Below, piece by piece: positions 5,720 through 11,966 of a DNA stretch of 11,966 nt. The DNA is from Candidatus Zixiibacteriota bacterium (GTDB taxonomy: Bacteria > Zixibacteria > MSB-5A5 > JAABVY01 > JAHJOQ01). Positions within the stretch are counted from its first letter, which is position 1. Each line of letters begins with the position of its first letter. The notes beneath the pieces are model-generated. The model did not search any database. It saw only the letters and a list, made by a program, of their open reading frames with translations, and had not been told where the DNA came from. The position numbers and the translations under genes were made by a program. The DNA is taken from positions 1-11,966 of the forward strand of contig DAOVLC010000007.1 in NCBI GenBank assembly GCA_030631455.1, written 5' to 3'.

Positions 5720-7294
5720 ATGCGCGAATGGAAGAAAAGCAGTCGAGTCGTGCTCGTGGCGGCCATATCGATACTACTCGCTGCATGTGCAGCGAAATCG
5801 CCGTACCCGCCCGATGTCGCGGACGCTCTCGATGCAGCGGGAGATAACAGGAGCGAGCTGGAGGCTGTACTGTCACATTACGTCTTGGGTGATGATTCCC
5901 TCAAGTTGGAGGCAGCATACTATCTGATAGGCAATATGGAAGGACACAGCTATGCGACGTATATCCTGCGTGACACTACCGGTGCTGAAGTCGATTTTGA
6001 CGTGCTCGATTATTCCGATTTCAAAGAATTGATTGCCGCTGTCGACACTCTTGAGCAGCAGCATGGGGTGCTCGATTTTGAAAGAGACGAAAAGATTGAC
6101 GACCTCAGTCACATAACTTCGGATTTTCTGATAAACCAGATCGACTACGCATTCAAAGCCTGGCGCGAGAAACCGTGGGCGAAGCAACTTTTATTCGACA
6201 ATTTCCTGGAATATGTACTGCCGTACCGAGGAAGCAATGAGCCGCTTGAGCCGTGGCGCGAGACTTTCTGGGAGAAGTACAGTGATATCGAAGACAGCGT
6301 GGCCAATCCTACCGATCCGATAGAAGCTGCGAGATTGATAAACGAAGACATTAAGTCATGGTTCGGATTCGACCCGCGTTTCTATTACCATCCGACCGAC
6401 CTGGGGCTTGAAGAGATGCTTGAGAACGGACTTGGACGATGCGAGGATATGACCAATGTAACCATCTATGCGATGCGGGCAAATGGTCTGGCTGTCACAA
6501 GCGATTACACACCGTATTGGGCCAATTCCGGCAACAACCACGCCTGGAATGCGATTGTCTCAACAGACGGCATTGTGATTCCGTTCATGGGCGCGGAAAG
6601 CAACCCGGGTGATTACGGTTTGGCTAATAAGCTGGCGAAGGTATATCGCAAAATGTTCGGAAAGCAGATGGACAATCTCGTTTTTCAGGAGAAGAAGCAG
6701 GAGGCAATACCGAGGTGGCTGGCTGGCAAGAGTTACAGAGATGTCACTGCCGACTATGTGGACGTTTGCGACGTGCGATTCACCTTCAATCGTGATATTC
6801 CCGATTCGGTGGATATTGCGTATCTGTGCGTCTTCAACTCCGGGGAATGGAAAGCTATTCACTGGGGGAGAATCGAAGACAGCACAGCGGTTTTCACAGA
6901 CATGGGCAGAGACATTGCGTATCTTCCGGCACTCTATATGAACGAAGAGATCGTGCCTTTCGGATGCCCGCTTATCGTCGGCTCGGATTGCGTCGTTTGG
7001 CACGTCGAACACGAGAACGGGAAGACCGTCTCGATTCAGCTGACCTCTACGACCCGTCGCAAGCAGGAGATCTCCACCGACGGAATTGCTAAAATATTCC
7101 TCACTCCGGGTCAGGAGTATGAGCTATCCTACTGGATGGATGGTTGGCAGTCGCTTGGCAAAAAGGTCGCGAGCGATACGCCACTTGTCTTCGAGAATGT
7201 CCCCGCCGGGTGCCTGTACTGGCTCACGGCTGAGGATTCGGATCGCGAGGAACGCATTTTCACGATAGAGGATGGCGCACAAGTTTGGTGGTAA
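5720..7294 (+). CDS. Transglutaminase-like domain lipoprotein
   Basis: A 524-residue protein with a strong GGAGGA site before ATG 5720. The N-terminus is a lipoprotein signal: basic MREWKKSSR, hydrophobic core, then LLAAC with Cys23 as the lipidated residue. Residues about 30-200 are mostly helical and not recognised. The transglutaminase-like core is at about 200-300: Cys241 in GLGRCEDMTNV and His274 in NNHAWNAIV. A plausible acid is Asp283, so the papain-type triad looks intact. A beta-rich C-terminal part (about 325-524) contains DVTADYVDVCDVRFTF and IAYLPALYMNEEIVPFG, as seen in FCB transglutaminase proteins. It likely acts at the cell envelope on peptide or protein substrates, as a peptidase or crosslinker; the substrate is unknown. 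It is monocistronic by appearance, behind the RdhA-like terminator. Confidence 0.8.
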   Translation: MREWKKSSRVVLVAAISILLAACAAKSPYPPDVADALDAAGDNRSELEAVLSHYVLGDDSLKLEAAYYLIGNMEGHSYATYILRDTTGAEVDFDVLDYSDFKELIAAVDTLEQQHGVLDFERDEKIDDLSHITSDFLINQIDYAFKAWREKPWAKQLLFDNFLEYVLPYRGSNEPLEPWRETFWEKYSDIEDSVANPTDPIEAARLINEDIKSWFGFDPRFYYHPTDLGLEEMLENGLGRCEDMTNVTIYAMRANGLAVTSDYTPYWANSGNNHAWNAIVSTDGIVIPFMGAESNPGDYGLANKLAKVYRKMFGKQMDNLVFQEKKQEAIPRWLAGKSYRDVTADYVDVCDVRFTFNRDIPDSVDIAYLCVFNSGEWKAIHWGRIEDSTAVFTDMGRDIAYLPALYMNEEIVPFGCPLIVGSDCVVWHVEHENGKTVSIQLTSTTRRKQEISTDGIAKIFLTPGQEYELSYWMDGWQSLGKKVASDTPLVFENVPAGCLYWLTAEDSDREERIFTIEDGAQVWW

Positions 7295-7360
7295 CTCTTC
7301 TGTGGTTGTATTGAATGGCAGTCATAGCGGCTGGTGAGGAACTTGGAACCAGAACTGCAT

Positions 7361-7376
7361 TAGGCTGTCAGCCTAC
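7361..7376. repeat. Short near-perfect palindrome between transglutaminase and DMT genes
   Basis: TAGGCTG (7361-7367), a single T, and CAGCCTA (7369-7375) form a seven-base perfect inverted repeat with a one-base centre. On the minus strand it begins with GTAG. No T-run follows on either strand, so it is not a standard terminator. It may be a protein site or a relic of a palindromic repeat. Confidence 0.35.
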
Positions 7377-7423
7377 CACAAATACCGATTGACTTGCCGT
7401 CACTTCAACCTTACCTATTCTGC

Positions 7424-8386
7424 ATGCCTCCTCCGAACCCGCACCGGAACAGCACCAGCGAAACTTCAGAGAGAAGCGGTTACACATTAGCCGTAACTTC
7501 ATCGATGGCGTCAGGGCTATCGACTGTAATCGGAAAATGGAACCTTGCGGCCATCTCTCCCCTGCTGATGAACAGCATCATCTTCTCGGTTGCCTCGGTC
7601 GTGATGACCACGATGCTGCTGCCATTCAGAGGTGTGAGAAAGACATTTACGCTCACGAAGAAAGGCTGGTTCTGGCTGCTGATGTTCTCGGTCGGTTCGT
7701 GGCTGGCAGTCTGGCTGTACTGGGCCGGCATACAGCGGATGGACCCGTCGCTTGCGGCATTCCTGAATCGCTCGGAGGTCCTCGTTGCGATACTTCTGGG
7801 AATGATCTTTCTGAAAGAGCGTTTCACCAAACTGGAGATTCTCGGAGCTGTCCTCTCGATCGTGGGAATCATCATAATGCGTCTGACTCTGCGGATGGAA
7901 TACTCCGCCGGATTCTGGTTAGTGCTCGCAGGGTCGCTGTTGTTCGGTATCACGGAATTCGTCTCCAAAATCGCGGTCAAACATGTCGACCCGGCTTCAC
8001 TTACATACATTCGCAACATGTTCCTCGCGGTTTTCTATTGGATTGCGGTTCTCGCCGGTGGAATCAGCTTCGACGGACTCGACCGGGTCTGGCTGGGAGT
8101 GCTGGCGCTCGGTATCACAGGCCCGATTCTCGGCAGGATGATGTATCTTTCAGCGCTGCGGAGGCTGGATCTGTCAAAAGTCGCGGTGATCAGTCAGACC
8201 CAGCCGATTTACGTGATCCTGATCTCGTTTCTCGTTCTCGGACAGTTGCCGACATTCCGCGAGATAATCGGTGGTATTCTACTTACTTCGGGATGTGTAC
8301 TGATGGTTGTGTCGAGATACAGGCGCTTCATTTCGTCGCACAAGACTCAAAGCCATCTCACAAGGAGAAGAGACATAAGAGATTGA
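7424..8386 (+). CDS. DMT-superfamily (EamA) transporter
   Basis: A membrane protein of about 320 residues with ten hydrophobic segments in two EamA-like halves. The first half holds LAVTSSMASGLSTVIGKWN, then a span around FWLLMFSVGSWLAVWLYWAG, then LAAFLNRSEVLVAILLGMI with the family-typical FLKERFTKLEILGAVLSIVG. The second repeats the pattern: FWLVLAGSLLFGITEF, then VISQTQPIYVILISFLVLGQ and IIGGILLTSGCVLMV. It ends in a basic cytoplasmic tail. Such proteins move small metabolites across the inner membrane, often as exporters; substrate unknown. The start is uncertain: ATG 7424 is chosen, TTG 7394 is an alternative. ATG 7505 would cut the first helix. None has a clear ribosome site. Confidence 0.82.
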   Translation: MPPPNPHRNSTSETSERSGYTLAVTSSMASGLSTVIGKWNLAAISPLLMNSIIFSVASVVMTTMLLPFRGVRKTFTLTKKGWFWLLMFSVGSWLAVWLYWAGIQRMDPSLAAFLNRSEVLVAILLGMIFLKERFTKLEILGAVLSIVGIIIMRLTLRMEYSAGFWLVLAGSLLFGITEFVSKIAVKHVDPASLTYIRNMFLAVFYWIAVLAGGISFDGLDRVWLGVLALGITGPILGRMMYLSALRRLDLSKVAVISQTQPIYVILISFLVLGQLPTFREIIGGILLTSGCVLMVVSRYRRFISSHKTQSHLTRRRDIRD

Positions 8387-8410
8387 CAACAAATCTCTAT
8401 GTATTAGATT
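8383..8410 (+). promoter_or_regulatory. Candidate promoter for the C1A protease gene
   Basis: TTGACA (8383-8388, overlapping the transporter stop) is followed after 16 bases by TAGATT (8405-8410). It would give a leader of about 145 bases. Moderate match only. Confidence 0.35.
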
Positions 8411-8776
8411 CCAAATGTAATGTGCGTTGGATGATTGTCACTTCAGCGGTACCTGATTAGGCACAGTGCAATGTTAAGACCTGTTGACGATATTGACTCA
8501 GCCGCCTGCCCGGACGCGCAGGCCGACGGAGAAGATTTCGCTCTCTTCAAAGCACACGTAATGAAGGGTTTGCTGGTTCTCCTGCTAATAACAACGTATT
8601 TTACACCATCGACATCCTTTGCGAACCCACCGAGTTCTTTTGACCTGAGGAACGTCGATGGCGTCAATTACGTGACTGCGGTCAGAGATCAGCAGGGAGG
8701 CACGTGCTGGACGTTTGGAACGATGGCTTCCATCGAGAGCAATCTCCTCATAACCGGTAAGTGGGAAGCAGCAGGC

Positions 8777-8779
8777 TAG
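8777..8779 (+). other. In-frame TAG interrupting the protease
   Basis: A single amber codon with homologous coding sequence on both sides in the same frame. TAG also ends the RdhA-like gene at 5606-5608, where another terminator follows, so TAG seems to be a genuine stop in this organism. A simple nonsense mutation or sequence error is more likely than reassignment. Confidence 0.75.
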
Positions 8780-9853
8780 ATCGGAGAACCGCATCTCGCA
8801 GAATACCACCTCGACTGGTGGAATGGTTTCACCGAACACAATAACGAGGACATTGATCCACCGACCGGTCAGGGCCTGACCGTGCACCAGGGTGGCGACT
8901 ATATGGTAGCGGCCGCCTATTTATCGCGGGGAGAGGGTGCGGTACGAGATATCGACGGGCAGACTTATGAAGAATCACCTGATAGATACGACTCGACATA
9001 TCACTACTACTACGCGCGAGACATCGAGTGGCATACCGCCGGATCAGACTTGAGCAATATCAACGCCATTAAGAATCGAATAATGACCGACGGCGCGATG
9101 GCGACCTGTGCGTGCTGGAACGCCGAGTACATGTCGGAATGTATCCGCTACCAGCCACCCGAGTCCTTCGACGACCCCACCCATGCGATTGCTATCGTTG
9201 GTTGGGATGACGACAAAGTCACGCAGGCGGCATCCCCCGGTGCGTGGCTCTGCAAGAATAGCTGGAGGGTAGTCTGGTGTGAAGACGGTTACTTCTGGAT
9301 TTCTTATTACGATAAGCACTGCGGCCAACACCCTGAGATGGGCGCCGTTTCCTTCCGGAATGTCGAGCGCATGGTTTACGGAACCATCTTCTATCACGAT
9401 TATCACGGCTGGCGCGCCACGTTGACAGAATGCTCTGAGGCATATAATGTTTTCACTCCTGCGGATGGCTCATGGCTGCGTGCAGTCAGCTTCTTCACAG
9501 CCGATGACAGCATAGATTTCCACGTAGTTGTCTACACTGATCGTGTAAGCGGTGAGCTGGTTGGTGAACTCTCGGCGAAGTCCGGAACAATGTACCATAC
9601 CGGATTCCACACTGTCGACCTTGACGCACCCCTCTGGCTCGAAACCGAAGATACGTTCTATGTCTACCTTGAGCTGTCAGCGGGTGGTCACCCGTATGAC
9701 CGAACATCGGATGTTCCGGTTCTGCTCGGCGGAGACGCCCGAACGATTGTGCCATCTTCGGCCAGTCCTGACGAAAGCTATTACCGAATCGGATCAGACT
9801 GGCACGATCTTCATGAAGTTGACAGCACAGCGAACTTCTGCATCAAGGGACTG

Positions 9854-10036
9854 TGTGATGGTGACTCTGACGGCGATGAGGTATACAGTTACTGGGACAA
9901 TTGCCCGTTTGCGTACAACACAGACCAGCAGGATAGCGATCTCGACGATGTCGGGGATGAATGCGACAACTGCCCCCTGACTCCGAACTCGGATCAGGCT
10001 GATTCCAACAGCGACGGAGTCGGCGATGCCTGCGAC
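9854..10036 (+). other. Thrombospondin type 3 calcium-binding repeats in the protease
   Basis: The stretch contains [48 protein letters not shown] and SDGVGDACD. The D/N-rich loops and repeating DNCP are the signature of TSP3 repeats, which bind calcium and stiffen extracellular proteins. About two repeats are present between the protease and the C-terminal module. Confidence 0.8.
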
Positions 10037-10087
10037 ACCATCACAGTCGACGCCGACGACATAGATAATACCCGAGACCTGCTGCCA

Positions 10088-10360
10088 GGTTTTGTCTTAT
10101 CTCAGAACTACCCCAATCCGTTCAATCCGGTGACCGTAATAGACTACTCCCTCGGAAAACGATGCCACGTCCGGGTCACAGTGTATGATCTTCTCGGCAG
10201 GATGGTCAGGACGATTGTCGACGAAGAGCAATCCTCCGGCAGCCACTTCATTGCCTGGGACGGTACGAGCGATTCCGGTTCGAGGGTGGCGAGCGGAGTC
10301 TATTTCTATCGCCTGAAAGCCGGCGATGTTGTCCGAACGAAGAAAATGGTTCTATTACGA
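10088..10360 (+). other. C-terminal NPFNP sorting-type (T9SS type A / FlgD-like Ig) module of the protease
   Basis: Begins with [20 protein letters not shown], continues with [32 protein letters not shown] and [20 protein letters not shown]. This is the beta-sandwich tail common on exported FCB proteins, annotated as a type IX sorting domain or FlgD-like Ig fold. It indicates secretion or surface attachment; which exporter is used cannot be seen here. Confidence 0.82.
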
Positions 10361-10379
10361 TGAACACACAGAGTCGAGC

Positions 10380-11573
10380 TCAGTGTACGAATAAAGTAGC
10401 GCACTTCAGATATTTGCTTTCGGGGAATGTCAGGAGTACCGGATGATCCGGCGGCTGACCCGCGAATTTCAGCAACTTTGCACTACGCCCGGCCTCGACT
10501 GATGCCTGCCAGAGCACCCGGAGGAGCAGCTCATCTGTGATCGGTCTCGAACAGGAGCAGGTTATGAGTATGCCGTCAGGACTAAGAAGCTTCATCGCAA
10601 GACGATTGATGTCCTTGTAGCCTCTGCATGCCCTCACAAGGGCGGACTTACTCCTGCAGAACGCAGGCGGGTCGAGGATAATCGTATCGAACTGATCCCC
10701 ATCGGACAGCATATCCCTCAGAATTTCAAAAGCGTCGCCAGTTTTCACGGTCACCGAAGCCGTTCCGAGCTTGTTCAGCTCTATGTTCGCTTCGAGAAGC
10801 CTCGTTGCTGCCTCAGAAATCTCAATGCACGTGAGTGAACTACAGCCACCCTCTATGGCAGCAAGCCCGAAGCCGCCCGTATATGAGAAAGCATCGAGTA
10901 CCTTCCGATTCTTAGCATAACGTAAAACATCCTGATGATTGAACTTCTGATCGAGATAGAGGCCAGATTTCTGCCCGTTACGAATATCTACTTTGAATTG
11001 TCTTCCGTGTTCGGAGGCAATGATATATTCCGGCGGATCGTCGCCGGAAAGTGTTCGATTTTCTGTCCCAAGCCCTTCTTTGCTCCGCATGTCCGGATCG
11101 GAGCCATCATATACGCCGGCGCACCCGGTAAGCTCCGAAACCATGCGTGCAATATCGGCCTTCATTGATTCCCAACCGGCTGAGTGAAACTTAATGTGGG
11201 CGTAGTCTGAGTAACAATCTACAATGAGGCCGGGAAGCAGGTCCGCTTCGCCGAAAACCATTCGCCATGCAGTGATCTGATCGTATTCCGGCAACGACTT
11301 GCGAAGATCGATCGCTCTCCTCAAGCGCTCGTAGATCAGTTCAGTTCCGCAGTCAATGTCCTCGAAGCTGAGAATCCGCACGGCGATCTGTGAGTTCGGG
11401 TTGAAAAACCCTCTGCCGAGGAAACTGCCACCGGTGTCGACTACATCGACAATGTCACCAGCGCATCCGTTCTCTGGTGCACTCCGGATAGCGCCGGAAA
11501 AGACCCACGGATGCCGTCCGGTGATCGATTTGAGCGCTTTGTCCCTGACTGTGACTCTACCGATTGGTTTCAT
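10380..11573 (-). CDS. rlmI: RlmI-type 23S rRNA (cytosine-C5) methyltransferase
   Basis: A 397-residue protein, matching the usual family length of about 396, from ATG 11573 (AGGGTGG just upstream on the minus strand). An N-terminal PUA domain (about 4-70) carries RVTVRDKALKSITGRHPWVF and GRGFFNPNSQIAVRIL. The middle domain has GEADLLPGLIVDCY and NGQKSGLYLDQ. The Rossmann methyltransferase has the SAM-binding block KVLDAFSYTGGFGLAA (224-239), DPPAFCRSK (301-309), GYKDINRLAMKLL and the TCSCS motif (338-342) with the catalytic Cys. It ends in DHPVLLTFPESKYLKCATLFV, as in RlmI/YccW. The enzyme modifies C1962 of 23S rRNA in E. coli; the same target is inferred. An upstream ATG at 11654 would add 27 residues before the PUA domain and is rejected. 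Convergent with the protease, divergent from pyrE. Confidence 0.88.
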   Translation of the reverse strand: MKPIGRVTVRDKALKSITGRHPWVFSGAIRSAPENGCAGDIVDVVDTGGSFLGRGFFNPNSQIAVRILSFEDIDCGTELIYERLRRAIDLRKSLPEYDQITAWRMVFGEADLLPGLIVDCYSDYAHIKFHSAGWESMKADIARMVSELTGCAGVYDGSDPDMRSKEGLGTENRTLSGDDPPEYIIASEHGRQFKVDIRNGQKSGLYLDQKFNHQDVLRYAKNRKVLDAFSYTGGFGLAAIEGGCSSLTCIEISEAATRLLEANIELNKLGTASVTVKTGDAFEILRDMLSDGDQFDTIILDPPAFCRSKSALVRACRGYKDINRLAMKLLSPDGILITCSCSRPITDELLLRVLWQASVEAGRSAKLLKFAGQPPDHPVLLTFPESKYLKCATLFVH

Positions 11574-11712
11574 ACTCCACCCTGAACCGCAGTTGCCTTC
11601 CACGCACACCAACATAGCCACTACAGCGGTCAAGCACACAGTAGATACGAACAACTGAACCTATATTCAACAAATATCTGACGCCGAGGTCGCGATTTCC
11701 GTGCACCTTCGC

Positions 11713-11741
11713 TTGACAAACCGCCCCTGCTCTCGTATCCT
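11713..11741 (+). promoter_or_regulatory. Promoter of pyrE
   Basis: TTGACA (11713-11718) with a 17-base spacer to TATCCT (11736-11741). The start of transcription would be near 11748, so both GTAG hairpins lie in the leader of pyrE, about 108 bases long. Confidence 0.5.
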
Positions 11742-11747
11742 CAGGCT

Positions 11748-11825
11748 GTAGGTAAAAGTCGAAGACTTTTGACAATTCGATTCGAGCACCGCTGAATAGT
11801 CAAAACTCTACGAGTTTTGACCTAC
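11748..11825. repeat. Inverted pair of GTAG-headed hairpins (REP/BIME-like) before pyrE
   Basis: The right copy (11799-11825, minus orientation) is GTAG plus a perfect ten-base stem (GTCAAAACTC/GAGTTTTGAC) with a three-base loop. The left copy (11748-11773, plus orientation) is GTAG plus AAAAGTC-GAA-GACTTTT and one deleted base in the outer stem. Read in the same orientation they match at most positions, including compensating stem changes (AGTC versus ACTC). The copies face each other head-outward across a 25-base spacer. A GTAG tetranucleotide 5' of a hairpin is the recognised hallmark of RAYT-mobilised REP elements, and inverted pairs are the BIME layout. Alternative: a pyrE leader attenuator. 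Confidence 0.55.
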
Positions 11826-11855
11826 TTGACTCAGTCGTATCAGAAAGGATGGAAC

Positions 11856-11966
11856 ATGAACGACTTGCTTTCCTTAGGTGCTACCGAAGCCAGAACAAAG
11901 CTCCGGACACTGGTTGACACGAAAGCCGTGATTCGCGGCGATTTTATTCTGGCTTCCGGCGCCAAG
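11856..11966 (+). CDS. pyrE: Orotate phosphoribosyltransferase, N-terminal part (3' truncated)
   Basis: The first 37 codons, starting at ATG 11856 with AAAGGA six bases upstream, and running off the window. The stretch VIRGDFILASGAK resembles the N-terminal block of PyrE (the xGxFxLxSGxxS pattern before the orotate site). PyrE joins orotate and PRPP in pyrimidine synthesis. Only this short segment is available, so the name is probable, not proven. Confidence 0.68.
   Translation, partial: MNDLLSLGATEARTKLRTLVDTKAVIRGDFILASGAK

Larger units (their letters stand above)
8561..10363 (+). pseudogene. Secreted papain-family (C1A) cysteine protease with TSP3 repeats and C-terminal sorting-type domain, broken by one in-frame TAG
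   Basis: The reading frame runs 600 codons with one internal stop, TAG 8777-8779 (codon 73). The first part from ATG 8561 has a signal peptide (MKGLLVLLLITTYF, cleavage likely after TSFA) and the active-site block VRDQQGGTCWTFGTM with Cys49. After the TAG the same frame reads [17 protein letters not shown] without shift, then [20 protein letters not shown], catalytic His208 ([12 protein letters not shown]) and Asn233 (LCKNSW). Related proteins carry GE-x-GEP at the break, so GAG to TAG is the likely change. Without readthrough, Cys and His/Asn are on separate fragments and the enzyme is dead. KNSW is followed by RVVWCEDG, losing the usual glycines, which suggests further decay. GTG 8882 could start a 493-residue ORF, but it has no ribosome site or signal peptide. 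ATG 8435 is rejected because 42 residues would precede the signal peptide. Confidence 0.78.

Noticed and set aside
7480..8019. 179-codon minus-strand ORF
   Set aside because: Antisense shadow of the transporter; no ribosome site or domain.
7537..8460. 307-codon plus-strand ORF in another frame over the DMT transporter
   Set aside because: The translation is rich in D, R, H and G with no recognisable domain, while the overlapping frame encodes a convincing ten-helix EamA protein.
8504..8523. GCCTGC/GCAGGC hairpin in the protease leader
   Set aside because: Only six base pairs with an eight-base loop in GC-rich sequence; likely chance.
8435..8560. Upstream extension of the protease from ATG 8435 or ATG 8471
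   Set aside because: It would bury a clear signal peptide that begins at ATG 8561 and adds no conserved sequence.
8777..8779. Pyrrolysine or genome-wide amber reassignment
   Set aside because: No Pyl genes are visible, TAG is used as a normal stop at 5606-5608, and the adjacent glycine-loop decay favours a nonsense mutation.
10366..10386. Hairpin between the convergent protease and RlmI-type genes
   Set aside because: The stem has an internal A-A mismatch, no T-run on either side and overlaps the RlmI stop codon, so it is too weak to call a terminator.
11574..11654. 27-residue extension of the RlmI-type protein, resembling a signal peptide
   Set aside because: RlmI is a cytoplasmic rRNA enzyme and the PUA domain starts right after ATG 11573, which gives the normal family length.

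Overview
The window looks like a chromosomal segment of a Gram-negative bacterium of the FCB type, possibly candidate division Zixibacteria or a relative. This is inferred from protein style, not from a database search. The pointers are a dockerin-like tail ending in GGGPAP, a secreted protease with thrombospondin type 3 repeats and an NPFNP C-terminal sorting-type module, an outer-membrane barrel protein and a lipoprotein transglutaminase. Base composition is even, near 50% GC. No tRNA, rRNA, CRISPR array or transposase was seen.

Layout, left to right. (1) The tail of a secreted protein with a dockerin-like end (2-133). (2) A compact three-gene operon (415-1507): a DUF2089-type HTH protein, a small membrane protein and a SHOCT-like-domain protein. 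A good promoter precedes it, and two near-identical 15-bp boxes lie exactly 84 bp apart around that promoter. (3) A GT5-like glycogen/starch synthase homologue (1721-3415) behind an inverted repeat. (4) A convergent outer-membrane barrel gene (3486-4037, minus), divergent from (5) a reductive-dehalogenase-like corrinoid/iron-sulfur protein with three N-terminal membrane helices (4283-5608), followed by a hairpin terminator. (6) A transglutaminase-like lipoprotein (5720-7294). (7) A DMT/EamA transporter (7424-8386). (8) A secreted papain-family (C1A) protease whose frame is broken by a single in-frame TAG between the catalytic Cys and the His/Asn (8561-10363). (9) A convergent RlmI-type 23S rRNA methyltransferase (10380-11573, minus). 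(10) The start of pyrE (11856 to the edge), whose leader holds two GTAG-headed hairpins in inverted orientation that resemble a REP/BIME pair.

The genes do not form one pathway. The clearest functional unit is the DUF2089/membrane/SHOCT operon, whose domains suggest envelope or stress regulation. The most notable items are the stop-interrupted protease, the cytoplasm-facing membrane-anchored RdhA-like protein without a Tat signal, and the REP-like pair before pyrE. No complete new multi-gene system is evident.
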